A stretch of DNA of 64,000 nt from Brachypterus glaber. Its lineage: Eukaryota; Arthropoda; Insecta; Coleoptera; Kateretidae. This document shows, piece by piece, positions 25,301-32,224 of this stretch (position 1 is the stretch's first letter; each line of letters opens with the position of its first letter). Made by a program: the position numbers and the translations under genes. The stretch is from positions 46,977,794 through 47,041,793 of the forward strand of contig OY294046.1 in NCBI GenBank assembly GCA_958510825.1, in the 5' to 3' direction. The notes beneath the pieces were generated by a model. That model was not told the DNA's origin, searched no databases, and was given only the letters and a program-made list of their open reading frames with translations.

Positions 25301-28300
25301 GAAAGATCTCAATTATTTTTAAAAGTTATCCCCCCAAAAACAAAAAGTTTTGGGGGTTAAACTTTAAAAAAAATATATAAAAAAAAATAAAAAGTATCAT
25401 TAATTTTTTTTTGTTTTTTGAAAAAAGAAATTTTTTAAATAAAAGGTTTTAAAACTTTTTTTTATTTTTCTGTTTTTGAAAAAAAAATCTTTAAAAAAAA
25501 ACTTAAAACTTTTTTTTAAAAATACTTGTTTAAAAAAATAATAAATAAAAAAACTGTTAAAAATAAACCATTATGAGAAGCAAATTTAAACTTAATAAAA
25601 GTTTTTAATTGTATACTGTTATTGTTTATTTTATAATTTAATGTTTATGTGTACTTATTATTTATTCGTTCTATTTTAGTGTTATTTATTGTTTGTGCTG
25701 ATGATGTGAATAAATAAATTCACTAAATCTGGATCCACTAGATAAATAAAAATTTTAAGAAGAGAGGGTTAAATTTTATTAAGTTTAAAAAAATGTTATT
25801 TATTTTTTTTAAGTTGCGTTATTTGGGAAAATGCAATATACCATCGACTATGAATAGTGTATAATGGAATGCGTAACATTAAATATCTTCATGGCTTGTT
25901 TATTTCTTATGTATTTACATTTACCTATTTTTTTTCTGTAGAACCTTTTCGATATTATGTTTTTAATATTTTTATTTTTAAAAAGTACCGAGTTCGAATA
26001 CCTCTGCAGCAAATAATTGTATACTGTAAAATTCTCTTCGAATTAAGGGCAAGGATTTTGTTTTTTTTTTCTTAAAAATACTATAGAAAGTATTTACGCT
26101 TTATAACTTTAAAATTCCTTTACCATACTTTAGTGTAACCTAAAATTATTTAACAATGTTATTTAATTTGAAGGGATCATGTAATTTTGGGAGAATATGA
26201 TATAAACAACCACACCGACTGCGTATTCGGAAAATGTGCCGACATACCCAAACTAGTCCAAGTAAAAAACATAATACCACACGAAGAATTCAATTCAGAG
26301 TCAACAGCCAACGATATAGCTCTTGTAGAGCTTAACGAGGAAATTCAATATACAGGTAAATTTGGAACATTCGAAATATTTGGAAAATTTTATAAATATA
26401 TTGACATCTATGTAAGGGACAGCAGGGTAATACGGGAGCCGGTCTTTACCTCTAACAAATTTACCTCGAAAGCAAATCCCTCGAAAAAAATACCTCGAAA
26501 AGATGTTACCTCAAAAAAATTTACCTCGAAAGGACATTACCTCGAAAAGTCGTTACCTCGAAAGTAAATCACCTCTAAAGATTTTACCTCGAAGGGCTTT
26601 TATCTCGAAAAGGGCTTTTTTTATTTTTTTATCTGTTTTTTTGCCATTAATGTATACTGTAGTTTTTTTGCTCATATTTTATCATTTATTGATTAAATTT
26701 AATTTAATTGCTTGCAAAAGAATAACATTATTATTTATTTTTTCTTTATAAAAAATGATGCTGTAGATTTTGACAGCTTATTTGTGATTTCAAATACTTT
26801 CTTTTTGTATAATATATCAATATTATTTCTTTAAATAACTAAGTTTATTTCTATTAAATTGTACTTCTTTTTCAAAAAAAATTGTTTGGTTCAGTTTTTT
26901 ATAATTTTTAAAAAATTATGTATTTTAGAGTTAATTTTTTATGCTAGGTAATGTCCGTTCGAGGTATTTTCTTTCGAGGTAAGGTCCTTTCGAGGTTAAA
27001 TTTCTTGCAAGGTAATGGACTTTCGAGGTAACATTTTTCGAGGTAACGGTATTTGAGGTAATTTTTTTCGAGGTAAAATTTTCGAGGTAATTGCTTGCGA
27101 GGTAATTTTTTTGAGGTAAAGACCCCTACCTGGGGAATACAGGACAGTGGGTATTATCACCCAGTGGGTAATACAATTGAAAACTTACACAATATTTTAG
27201 CATTAAATCATACAGATTGTTACTAAATAATTTAATTTAATAAAAATACCATTTAAACTTCTTTTTTTTTTCAGAATATATTAAACCAATATGTTTACCA
27301 GAAAAGAATACTAGATTATCAGGAAATGAAACATTTTTTGTAGCAGGTTGGGGACAAACATCAACATGTAAGTGAATAGTGAATAGAATGTAGAATAAAC
27401 TTGGAGGGTACAGGGGTAAAATGGTCATAAGGTCGATTTTATAAAATGATGGAATTTTCGAATAGGATTTTTGAGGTCGCTGATTACGAAAATAATATAT
27501 TTTTTTAAGAAAATCCAATATGACAGACATACATTTTAAAAGTTTAAATAAAATTGTTTAAAATTATGAATATGGGATTTTTGAGGTCGCTGATTCGAAA
27601 ACGATTATTTATTTTTTTGTAAACAAAATGGCGGATCCAATGTTGCGATGGTGTACGTTAAAAGCTTCAAAATACTCTATGAAAATGGTTTTTAAAGTCA
27701 CTGATTACAAAAATATTATATTTTTTTGAAAAAAATGGCGGATACAATTTACCTTTGATTGAATGGTTATTTATTTGTTTGAAAACACTAGTTTTCACCA
27801 AAACGCTTGCAAGGCTTATATTGAAAATAATAAAATAATATTATCAAATTTAAATAAAAAAACTGGTGGTCGAAAACGTTTAAAAACCCATGCTAGTTTG
27901 TAGTATTTAATCCTATCGTTTGTGATTAAATCATTTTTGAGCAGTTTTGAAGTTATGGTTGGGATTTCGTCACATTTTAATGATATTTGTTAAAAAAATA
28001 ACGCATCATTAGAGAACGTTCAAGTATTACGTAACGCAAAATTTGGCCATTTTTGACCTTTTCTCACGAAAACATAGCTTAATACATCTATAATGAACAT
28101 GAAGTATAAAATTTAGTAATTATTTTCATGAAGATGTTTTAATTTAAAAATTGTCAGCTTAAACTAAGGTATTTTTTGGTAGCCAATAAAATCAAAATTT
28201 GCTTAAAAAAAGTTGTTGGTTTAAGGTACTAGCAAAAATTAATTATGCCTTTAGGGAGACTAGGAATATGACATGCATTGAAATGTATAAACGATCTACT

Positions 28301-29152
28301 ATTCGTTTTTTCGATTTCGTTAATGTTGTTTCCCCCTATTTTGGCCATCAATCTGGGAAATTCCACCACCGTGGAATACCAGCAATCAAATACTTTTACT
28401 TTATTTATTTGCCTCTTTAAAAGAGGTATGTAATAAAATTAAAAAAAAATAGTTTTAAAACGTTTTGATTTTGTTAAATCGATGCACAATGTATTTAAGC
28501 AAATGTTAAATTTCAAGGCTAAATAATTTTATTTATGAAATATTCAAGGCTATACCATTTTTTAAATAATTCATAAATAAAACTATGTAGCCTTGAATAA
28601 TAAGCACATGAAAATAACGATCAAAGTCACATTGTCAATATTAAAGAAATATCATTCCTATTTATTTTTTATCTTTAATCAAACCGAATAAATCCATTTT
28701 TTAGATCTGGATTTTAAAATTCTTAAATGGAGAATATTGCATTCCCCATTTGACGTGTTTATTTTAAATCATTTCTTTTTAAATTAAAAAACATACTCTA
28801 CTTAGATATTTAAAAAAGTTTTAAAATTAATCATAATTATATACTCGAGTAATATTTGGTCCTCGTTTTAGCTACACTCAGCCCCGTCAAACTAAAAGCC
28901 CAAATCAAGTACACTCGAAACTGCAAGCGTTCGCTGACCAAAGGCCAGATTTGCGCTGGAACAGGAGACGGCAAGGATTCCTGCAAAGGGGACTCTGGGG
29001 GGCCTATGATGTCCGGAAAATTTATCGATACAGATTATGTTCTTAGTTTGATGGGTGTTATATCATATGGACTGACCAAGTGTGGGGAAGGACCTGGGGT
29101 TTATACATATGTACCACAATATATTGACTGGATAAAAAACCACATGAAATAG
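5738..29152 (+). CDS. Secreted CLIP-domain trypsin-like serine protease (six exons)
   Basis: Join 5738-5786, 12213-12389, 24603-24981, 26174-26355, 27275-27367, 28872-29152: 1161 nt, 386 aa, all junctions GT/AG and in phase. Residues 1-19 are a signal peptide. A CLIP-like domain follows (about 24-67), then a repeated Asp/Asn-Trp-Pro-Lys-Pro linker (79-109), then a trypsin-like S1 domain. Activation is expected after R142 (QR|ITGG). The triad is H187 (TAAHC), D249 (NDIAL), S335 (GDSGGP); D329 at the base of the S1 pocket predicts cleavage after Arg/Lys. C134 before the activation site probably tethers the light chain to C269. C218 and C223 resemble the extra cysteine pair of Easter/CLIPB-type proteases. 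Such enzymes act in haemolymph cascades leading to melanisation or Toll signalling. Oddities: the CLIP domain has four cysteines instead of six, and intron 2 is 12.2 kb with a LINE in it. Family call strong; the exact cascade role cannot be told. Confidence 0.88.
5871..6016. mobile_element. 146-bp hairpin MITE
   Basis: The ends CTAAGGCTGGGTTTATCA and TGATAAACTGGGCCTTAG are inverted repeats. It sits at the junction of families A and E. Confidence 0.6.
6019..6622. mobile_element. Family E foldback element, copy 1
   Basis: The left arm (GACCATTTTTATTTC, GCTCCCAGCTGTATTTTATA) is inverted at the right end (TATAAAATATAGCCGGGAGC, GAAATAAAAATG). The interior has CCTTGGCCCCAGAATTATTG. Other copies are at 37623-39290 and 54870-55515. 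Confidence 0.7.
6773..6897. mobile_element. Family B hairpin MITE, copy 1
   Basis: The ends CTGTGGCTTGGTTCTAAAAG and CTCTAAAAGCCACAG are inverted repeats enclosing a further inverted block (AGCAACGTTTTCA and TGAAAACGCTG). A larger copy is at 49636-49896. Confidence 0.65.
6898..8865. other. Intron 1 sequence, no gene seen
   Basis: AT-rich intronic DNA. A possible MITE end (ACCGGGTGTC) lies at about 7462, and a GACAGACAGACAAACAG run at 8263-8280. Short open frames here show no family resemblance. Confidence 0.4.
8866..8977. repeat. 112-bp hairpin
   Basis: CTACGCTAGAAAGCAGTGAC and TTACTGCTTTCTAGCGTAG are inverted, and the complementarity continues inward through GTCGCATAGCA and TGCTATGCGAC. 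Confidence 0.7.
9164..9795. repeat. Three-copy 212-217-bp palindromic satellite
   Basis: Units are anchored on CAATGAG at 9187, 9404 and 9616. Each unit is itself an inverted repeat (GATAATAGTATATTATCC against TATACTTTATCCACGG) and ends in a 24-bp palindrome centred on AATAGGCCTATT at 9356-9379, 9568-9591 and 9758-9781. A further palindrome fragment is at 10432-10452. The third unit lacks part of its centre. Confidence 0.8.
9796..10431. other. Intron 1 sequence with an inverted family D end
   Basis: AT-rich. Bases 10312-10376 match the family D right terminus (CAAGCCGTCAAGATATGTAA) in inverse orientation. Nothing else recognised. Confidence 0.4.
10478..11765. mobile_element. Family A element, copy 2, split by a TTAA insertion
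   Basis: The left arm has ATGCTTAGGGGCACAG and GTCGTGTGATGCATCATTTTA. The right arm, from about 11560, has GATGAATCACCCCACTAGGG, AAGTTGATATC and GGACTTTAGACATACACTG. The interior is interrupted at 10585-11058. Confidence 0.6.
10585..11058. mobile_element. piggyBac-like MITE with TTAA target duplication
   Basis: It begins CCCTTCTGGG and ends CCTAAAGGG, with TTAA on both sides (10581-10584 and 11059-11062). The uninterrupted family A copy at about 1920 reads CATTTTAAAGC, so the empty site has one TTAA. TTAA duplication and CCCTT/AAGGG ends are hallmarks of piggyBac-type elements. No transposase in its 474 bp. Confidence 0.75.
12060..12174. repeat. GC-richer hairpin 38 bp upstream of CLIP exon 2
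   Basis: Nested arms: GTACCGTCACCTGGAGTGA against TCACCCCAGTTGATGGTAC, then GACGGTGTGG and GACTTCGGAC against GTCCGAAGTC and CCACACCGTC, with a loop of about 8 bases. Probably a small foldback element next to the splice acceptor. Confidence 0.75.
12213..12389 (+). CDS. CLIP protease 1, exon 2: four-cysteine CLIP domain
   Basis: It follows a T-rich tract ending in AG. It encodes ECVPIKSC, a helix-like FYKLMKR stretch, TSHCGY and IYCPK. The spacing matches CLIP cysteines 2, 3, 4 and 6. The donor chosen is ATAT|GTAAGA at 12390, because it leaves phase 1 and matches exon 3; an upstream GTAAGA at 12374 would not. Confidence 0.8.
12839..13662. mobile_element. Family F long inverted-repeat element, copy 1
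   Basis: The termini AAATTGCAATAAATATACA and TGTACATTTATTGCAATTT, extended by GGGCTGATATTTTAAA, form arms of more than 200 bp. They include CAAACTTGTAGCTCTTGAAA against TTCAAGAGCTACAAGTTTG. The centre is a GC-richer TTACGGTTACAGTGCACTGT block. Copy 2 is at 53907-54753. Confidence 0.8.
14070..14472 (+). repeat. ~405-bp duplication, intact copy
   Basis: This segment (TGACGTAAGGAAACTAG, GGATGTCTTGGACCAA-like, then GATCAGTTAAATCGC, CCCGAATATA, GATGATTAACATCTCGTC) is repeated just downstream, where the second copy is split by the LINE. It therefore preserves the empty insertion site. Confidence 0.85.
14536..14603 (+). repeat. Duplicated segment, left part of the LINE-interrupted copy
   Basis: It matches 14070-14138 (TGACGTAAGGAAACTAGCAAG through GTCTTGGACCAA) and stops where the LINE begins. 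Its continuation is at 18157-18505. Confidence 0.85.
14590..15231 (+). pseudogene. LINE ORF1, 5'-truncated
   Basis: A 213-codon frame, but its ATG and first codons (MSWTN) come from flanking host DNA; element sequence starts at about codon 6. The remaining part is Ser/Thr/Lys/Asn-rich for about 100 residues, then has a compact domain from about residue 118 ([19 protein letters not shown]) resembling the RNA-binding C-terminal region of other LINE ORF1 proteins. No CCHC zinc knuckle is visible. ORF1 products bind element RNA in the ribonucleoprotein. The true N-terminus is missing, so it is probably not a functional ORF1. It overlaps the ORF2 frame by about 50 bases. Confidence 0.7.
14604..18156 (+). 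mobile_element. 5'-truncated CR1/jockey-type non-LTR retrotransposon
   Basis: It has two overlapping ORFs: an ORF1 remnant, then APE-type endonuclease plus reverse transcriptase. The 3' end is a short tandem repeat (TTCTTGA x4) instead of poly(A). The boundaries come from the duplicated empty site (GGACCAA|GATCAG at about 14139): the element lies between GGACCAA and GATCAG with no target duplication. Lack of a long target duplication and a microsatellite tail fit the CR1 supergroup better than jockey proper. The 5' end cuts into ORF1, typical of incomplete reverse transcription. It lies in sense orientation in intron 2 of the CLIP protease gene. Confidence 0.87.
15215..18001 (+). CDS. LINE ORF2: endonuclease and reverse transcriptase
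   Basis: About 928 codons without a stop. The N-terminal APE-type endonuclease shows LNAQSVRNK (about 14), CFTETHL (41-47), NGDFNVHFG (150) and [10 protein letters not shown] (209); these nick the target DNA. The reverse transcriptase follows with [25 protein letters not shown] (about 570), [20 protein letters not shown] and [10 protein letters not shown], with the catalytic Asp pair at about 661. No RNase H domain. The frame is open from 15176 but has no ATG before the first conserved motif; the first in-frame ATG (15323) is inside the endonuclease. ORF2 is therefore probably reached by +1 frameshifting from ORF1, reinitiation or a non-AUG start, or the copy lost its start. The intact catalytic motifs suggest a young insertion. 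Confidence 0.9.
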   Translation: MKQNPNLNLKVTHLNAQSVRNKNDEIEIFTLSQVKPMDILCFTETHLINGQQQFFQVNSYHTVSFYERTTSTKGGSLIMCKNEINASNLEDMVNISVEKDIEVSACLIEAENLIVITIYRPPKGDFNVFLDRLEILMGKCARTKRDVIINGDFNVHFGTDAANCKSLLDMARTFGYYETITQATRGNKCLDNFLLNFVNRPHSSRVIPGLSDHRAIELNTTKFTRVDLNNENKIKTYRPITTRGKSTFYNLVNEADWSFINNSNIKLEEKYETFLLTLTNSLKNSFPEKKISEKKVTNPWFSEKISRMRENLTFLQELNENFPSTDLSAEIKSYRIKYRKEIKISKKEQNSKYIRESSNAPKAYWDLLNEQRGKKSKTTQPTADANTLNNYFAGIAQELLSKVDKTDVSPSKYLSNQPNSSFKFQQASFIEVRDVLMALKPKKSRDHYGLSTELIKVISNIIYIPLTKLINQSISEGTFPKIYKIARVVPIHKKGSADDPSNFRPISLLPILSKVHETILKNQIVKYFESNNLFYKNQYGFRVKKSTSNAIAQLIKRVVEAMEAEQLSAAVMYDLQKAFDCVPFDVMLKKLEFYNFDLTSLKTVESYLTGRTQYVFVNGVASEVSEVIHGVPQGSVLGPILFLIYINDLAEAVPGAELVLFADDTTVLLNANTIAEIQANQLQCESKLKAWFSINKLHLNTSKTNNLIFTHKRLQDLTDYNSVRPKFLGVVLDSTLKWDSHVEYIAGVAAKYIYLFRNIIDILPHSVVVTAYHSLFMSRLSYAITCWGHSCHLDRLFSLQRKILRVITRLNYQDDVRDKFRSHGFLTLPCVYILECTCEALLNLKDYKSHSDIHNYNTRNKNKIHLAHLRLKSSRFGLNYYGPIFLNKIPAILQLLPSKKFKTKLKTVLMKKAYYNIQKFLDDGNIFS
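18131..18158 (+). repeat. LINE 3' tail microsatellite (TTCTTGA)4
   Basis: Four perfect 7-bp units end the LINE, directly before the resumed target sequence GATCAGTTAAATCGC. Such tails are template features of CR1-like elements. Confidence 0.85.
18157..18505 (+). repeat. Duplicated segment, right part of the LINE-interrupted copy
   Basis: It matches 14139-14472 (GATCAGTTAAATCGCTTAA, AAGGAAAACATATTATTAAA, GATGATTAACATCTCGTCTC) with about 10% differences. Confidence 0.85.
18506..19248. other. Intron 2 sequence, nothing recognised
   Basis: AT-rich intron with no exon-like segment or repeat that I can place. Confidence 0.4.
19249..19308 (+). repeat. (TTA)n microsatellite
   Basis: About 20 near-perfect trinucleotide units. 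It produces a poly-tyrosine open frame that is not a gene. Confidence 0.95.
19365..20166 (+). mobile_element. Family D element, copy 1 (carries a nested family C MITE)
   Basis: It starts near CACAGCGCCTGTGCTAG, has a CGTCCGT/CTGTCCG run, AACTCAAGAACGAATAATCC and AATCCCCCCAAAAAC, and ends AAATGCAATATACC...CACGGCTTGTTT. Same-strand copies are at 25090-25902 and 35833-36606. No coding capacity; superfamily unknown. Confidence 0.65.
19896..20041. mobile_element. Family C MITE, 146 bp, copy 1
   Basis: The ends GGGAACGTTCGACTATTACG and AATACTTGAACGTTCCC are inverted; AAA on both sides is a 3-bp target duplication. The interior has facing G-rich and C-rich runs. Copy 2 is at 47963-48110; single ends are at 4086, 28017 and 44642. 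Confidence 0.75.
20330..20690 (+). repeat. Degenerate GGG/CCC-punctuated repeats
   Basis: Spaced blocks (GTTGGGAAATTTGTA, GCCAGGGAAAAAGC, GCCAGGGGTAAAGA) resemble the 4860-5300 minisatellite units, plus a 12-base C run at about 20629-20640. Relationship suggested only. Confidence 0.35.
20794..21743. mobile_element. 950-bp TIR element, family P
   Basis: The ends CACTGTAAAAAA and TTTTTTACAGTG are inverted and flanked by TA on both sides (20792-20793, 21744-21745). Subterminal inverted blocks include AACGAGAAAATGCC with GGCGCTCTCTCGTT. A (TATT)n run is at 21110-21136. TA duplication suggests a Tc1/mariner-type element; no transposase. Confidence 0.65.
21785..22300 (+). repeat. Family Q and R repeats, with an inverted partner downstream
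   Basis: 21829-21900 (family Q) is inverted at 24488-24570, and 22019-22110 is inverted at 22677-22790 (AATGTTATATAAATAATACAG against CTGTATTATTTATATAAAAATG-like). 22040-22300 matches 2690-2960. The intron end before exon 3 could fold on itself. Confidence 0.5.
22915..24355 (+). repeat. Direct duplication in intron 2, second copy interrupted
   Basis: 22915-23330 and 23496-24355 share GAAAACCTTTAAAAATAACA, a TTTTTTCGAACTGA block, AAAACACCCGATTTTAGACG and a hairpin with TAGTCCCTTGGTATAT. The first copy has a short (CGTCAT)n run at 22955-22979. The second is split by 23631-24098. Confidence 0.7.
23631..24098. mobile_element. ~470-bp insertion with GGACAGC ends
   Basis: Compared with the sister copy (CGCGATTCACAGGTATC), the second duplicate carries extra sequence beginning GGACAGCCGCC and ending GGACTGCTGTCC, short inverted ends. 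No coding capacity. Confidence 0.55.
24603..24981 (+). CDS. CLIP protease 1, exon 3: repeat linker, activation site, catalytic His
   Basis: The acceptor is TTTTATTTTTCAG. It encodes the Trp-Pro-Lys repeat linker, [27 protein letters not shown] and TAAHC, and ends AAATATTT before GTAAGT in phase 2. Confidence 0.9.
24605..24711 (+). repeat. Coding minisatellite of the protease linker
   Basis: A ~15-bp unit (GATTGGCCAAAACCA-like) repeated six to seven times in frame gives repeated Asp/Asn-Trp-Pro-Lys-Pro, residues 79-109. One unit has Gly for Trp and one Gln for Pro. Open frames in the other frames and antisense are by-products. Confidence 0.85.
25090..25902 (+). mobile_element. Family D element, copy 2
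   Basis: It lacks the first end but keeps CTGTCTGTCCGTCCG, ACTTGAAATTTTCAGG, TATCCCCCCAAAAAC and the right end (AAATGCAATATACC to ATGGCTTGTT). Lies in intron 3. Confidence 0.65.
26174..26355 (+). CDS. CLIP protease 1, exon 4: catalytic Asp
   Basis: Acceptor TTTGAAG. It completes the split Leu codon and reads DHVILGEYD, a DC...C pair (residues 218 and 223) and [10 protein letters not shown] with catalytic D249. It ends ACAG before GTAAAT, phase 1. Confidence 0.88.
26437..27132. mobile_element. Inverted element with arrays of TTACCTCGAAA
   Basis: The ends GGTCTTTACCTC and GAGGTAAAGACC are inverted. Inside the left end are about eleven TTACCTCGAAA-like motifs every ~15 bp (26447-26610); inside the right end are about eleven in opposite orientation (26945-27120). 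The centre is AT-rich and non-coding. Starts about 80 bp after exon 4. Confidence 0.8.
27275..27367 (+). CDS. CLIP protease 1, exon 5
   Basis: It follows a long pyrimidine tract and CAG. It encodes [11 protein letters not shown] (C269, the expected interdomain cysteine) and FVAGWGQT, a conserved S1 block. It ends ACAT before GTAAGT, phase 1. Confidence 0.88.
27450..27760 (+). repeat. Three degenerate ~105-125-bp tandem units
   Basis: GATTTTTGAGGTCGCTGATT at about 27463 and 27568, and TTTTTAAAGTCACTGATTAC at about 27691. The second and third units continue to AAAATGGCGGATNCAAT. Intron 5. Confidence 0.65.
27761..28871. other. Intron 5 sequence
   Basis: Contains a single family C end (AACGTTCAAGTATTACGTAA at about 28018) and a hairpin at 28515-28596 (CAAGGCTAAATAATTTTATT against its inverse ending GTAGCCTTG). 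Otherwise unrecognised AT-rich DNA. Confidence 0.45.
28872..29152 (+). CDS. CLIP protease 1, exon 6: catalytic Ser and stop
   Basis: It follows TCGTTTTAG. It encodes [17 protein letters not shown] (S335), the [16 protein letters not shown] block and [10 protein letters not shown], then TAG. The final helix is typical of S1 proteases. Confidence 0.92.
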
Positions 29153-29339
29153 TTTATAGTATAAACTTAATACTTTTAAAACTGGCACGTGATTTTACAG
29201 GTGGCCAAACCGAAATTGAAATTGACCGATTTTTTTTATTTTTAATTTTTTTATATCGGTTTGTCCCTGTTTTTTTACATCATTATAATTGTTTTAATTA
29301 ATGACAAAGTTAACTTGTAAATATAAATAAGTTATTTTT

Positions 29340-29345
29340 AATAAA
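29340..29345 (+). promoter_or_regulatory. Probable polyadenylation signal of CLIP protease 1
   Basis: AATAAA about 190 bp after the stop codon, with a T-rich stretch after it. The same 3'UTR sequence is repeated downstream in the decayed exon copies. Confidence 0.5.
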
Positions 29346-29372
29346 AGAAATATAAATTAATTTTATTTGGTT

Positions 29373-29689
29373 GATACCTATACAGATTATGTTCTTAGTT
29401 TGATGCGTATTATATCATTTGGACTGGCCATTGGCCATTGGCCAGTGGTCAAATGTGGAGCAGGACCTGGTGTTTATACATATGTATCACAATATATTGA
29501 CTGAATAAAAAAACCACATGGAATAGTTATAAACTTTATAATTTAAAGAAATTGAAATTGACCGATTTTTTTTTCCTTTTATATTTTGGTACCTATATCG
29601 GTTTGTCCCTGTTTTTTTATATCATTATAATTGTTTTAATTAATGATAAATTTAACTTGTAATAATATTTACAATATTATTTATTATTA
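29373..29689 (+). pseudogene. Decayed last-exon copy 1 of CLIP protease 1
   Basis: It repeats the end of exon 6 from the TACAGATTATGTTCTTAG point: TDYVLSL, then a duplicated TTGGCCATTGGCCA insertion, [12 protein letters not shown] and YID followed by TGA, then the same 3'UTR. No catalytic serine part, so it cannot encode a protease. Confidence 0.8.
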
Positions 29690-30412
29690 TACAGGGTGAT
29701 CCATAACTGGCATGCCAAAATTTAAGAGGTGATTCTAGATCCAAAAATATAAAAAAAGTTCCTATAAAGGTTGTTCCGGAAATGAGCCCTAAGGGATCTA
29801 GGGCCCTTTAAAATTGTAATAAAAATAAGGTTTTTAATTAATAACTCGGGTACCGTTTAAGCTAGAGCGGCGAGCTTTTGCATGTATACTAGTATTAATA
29901 AGGGCAATAAGTTTATGTTAATTTATTTTTTTAATTTATCCAGACGGACAAAATATATGAGGCTTAAAACATTTTTGCCCCAAACTTTTCTATGTGTATG
30001 TTTTTTGGATTTGTTGTAAAAAATATAGATTTCTAGAGTAAAAATACATATAAAATATCATATAGTGTAACACTGTAGGAGCAACCGTTATCAAAAAAAA
30101 ATGCAATTAAGAGGAAGTAACATTTTGTGCCACCAAAAACGTTACTTTTTAAAAGGCTATTACTCCTTTAATATTAAATTTAGGTATTTTGGTGTATAAT
30201 ACTTTTTTGCTCAGTTTTAAATGAAGAATCACCCTGCAGCATTAAAATTTTATTGGTGCTTTTTTTTGTTCCCCATTCAATACGTCATCTTCGAAGGGCC
30301 GTAGCTCCCTTAGGGCTCATTTCCGGACCAACCTTTATAAAAACTTTTTTTCATATTTTTGGATGTAGAATCACCTCTTAAATTTCGGTACGCGAGTTCT
30401 GGAACAGGCTGT
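29690..30412. mobile_element. Family O MITE, full-length copy
   Basis: The left end TACAGGGTGATCCATAACTGG and the right end GAACAGGCTGTA are inverted. The arms are over 100 bp, including GAGGTGATTCTAGATCC against TAGAATCACCTCTTAAAT and a GGAAATGAGCCCTAAGGG block. TA flanks suggest a TA target. It sits between decayed exon copies 1 and 2. Confidence 0.75.
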
Positions 30413-30469
30413 ATATTATATTTATTAAATAAGTTATTTTTAATAAAATAAATATGAATTAATTTTATT

Positions 30470-30832
30470 TGGTTGTTACCTATACAGATTATGTTTTTAG
30501 TTTGATGGGTATATCATATAGACTGGCCAAATGTGGAGAAGGCCCTGGCGTTTATACATAATATGTACATATTATGTATCACAATATATTGACTGGATAA
30601 AAAACCACATTAAATAGTTTATAGTACAAACTTTATACTTAAAACTGGCACATGACTTTACGGGTGGAAACAACCGAAATTGAAATTGACCAATATTTTT
30701 CTTTTTAATCTTTGTATATCGGTTTGTCACTGTGTTTTTATATGATTATAATCGTTTTAATTAATGAAAAATTTAACTTGTAAATATAAATAAGTTATTT
30801 TTAATAAAAGAAATATAAATTAATTTTATTTG
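30470..30832 (+). pseudogene. Decayed last-exon copy 2
   Basis: [24 protein letters not shown], then a TACATAATATG insertion and frame loss, followed by the repeated 3'UTR (ATAAGTTATTTTTAATAAAA). A third, adjacent copy follows. Confidence 0.78.
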
Positions 30833-31135
30833 GTTGTTACCTATACAGATTATGTTTTTAGTTTAATAGGTGTTATATCATATGAACTGGCCAAGTGCGG
30901 AGCAGGACCTGGTGTTTAAACATATGTACCACAATATATTGACGGGATAAAGAACCACTTTTAAAACTGGCACTTGATTTTACAGATTTTACAGATTTTT
31001 TTTCTTTTTAATTTTTGGGTATATCGGTTGGTCCTATTTATTTCTATTATTTTAATTGTTATAGGTAATTAATGACAAATTTAAGTTGTTATTTAAAAAA
31101 TATATATAAATTAATTATAGTTGGTTGTTACCTTA
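30833..31135 (+). pseudogene. Decayed last-exon copy 3
   Basis: DYVFSLIGVISYELAKCGAGPGV then an in-frame TAA, then YVPQYIDGIKNH and diverging 3'UTR. Together with copies 1 and 2 it shows tandem amplification of the exon 6 end plus 3'UTR. Confidence 0.78.
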
Positions 31136-31160
31136 AATTTGTTTAAAATTAATCAAATCA

Positions 31161-31278
31161 AAAATGATAAATAAATAAATAAATAAATAAATAAATATTA
31201 CGAATGTTCGTTTTAATCAATCTATCTATTGTAAAATAGCCAAAAGATAATAAATATATCTATCTATCTATCTATTCT
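31161..31278 (+). repeat. (AAAT)n and (TATC)n microsatellites
   Basis: AAATAAATAAAT-type run at 31161-31196 and CTATCTATCTATCTAT at about 31259-31278. Confidence 0.85.
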
Positions 31279-31454
31279 ATTGTATCTAAAAGAGTCACTT
31301 TTTGTATAACAAATCTGTACGAACTTATTGGAAGACCCTTCATTTTATTGTACAATTTGTTTACTTGTAATGTAAATATCGATTTAAAACCAAAAATAAA
31401 ATAAACTATCGATCGAAACGCAAAAAATGGTCACGTGACCTCCATAACTTTTGA

Positions 31455-31920
31455 ACATACACTCTGATTTGAAATAGGGTATGAAATTTAAAATGGTGAT
31501 TCTACATCAGAAAATATGACAATAAGTTCCTATAAATATATGTCTAAAAATGCGTCGTAAGGGAATTAAGCCCCTTTAAAAGTGGCTAAAAAAATCGGTT
31601 ATTTAATAACTCAGGAACACTTTGAGATATAGCAACAAGGTTTCGCACGTAAACTAATAAGACCCATCCTCGTATGTTTTTTTATGCACTTATTTTAACC
31701 AGGGGTGTGCGAAACGGGGGGACATTTTTTGTCCCAAACTTTTTTCTGTGTATCTTTTTTTGTAAATTTATTATTGGAGTATGATTCCTCAGCTTAAAAT
31801 ACCTAAGAAAGGTACACTTGTTGTAACACTGTAGGATAAACTATTTTCGAGAAAAAATCATTTGAAGGCGAAATTTCACTGCTCGAGAACGAAAAATTAT
31901 TATTTCGGCCAATAAATTAT
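31455..31920 (+). mobile_element. Family O fragment
   Basis: GGTGATTCTACATCAGAAAA, AAAAATGCGTCGTAAGGGA and AACCAGGGGTGTGCGAAACG match the other family O copies in order. The inverted partner end is missing. Confidence 0.55.
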
Positions 31921-32102
31921 TTGATGTTTGGTTTTAAATTGATATCTACATTATACCCAGAAAACCAAAATAGCTCGAAACTAGTGCACTAAATGCAAGC
32001 TATTTTTATGGACTAGAAACATCCTTGAAATGTCCCCAAATGCACAAAACTAGCCCTAATAATATAGCTCGCATTTTTATTTTTTGATCCATTTAGAAAC
32101 CT

Positions 32103-32214
32103 AAAATAGCATGCTATTTTTGACATATAATAGATCGAAAATATCGACCTAAAATAGCACCTAAATAGCATGCTATTTTTAATCCAAATAAGTTTAAAAA
32201 TAGCATGCTATTTT
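32103..32214. repeat. Three AAAATAGCATGCTATTTT palindromes
   Basis: Perfect palindromes at 32103-32120, 32163-32178 (16 bp) and 32197-32214, in a region where ATAGC motifs recur from about 31970. Spacing 60 and 34 bp. Function unknown. Confidence 0.8.
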
Positions 32215-32224
32215 CTACCTAGTT

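Noticed and set aside
29373..31135. Last-exon copies as functional alternative coding exons
   Set aside because: They contain stops and frame breaks and lack the catalytic serine segment; only a role as 3' end sequence remains possible.
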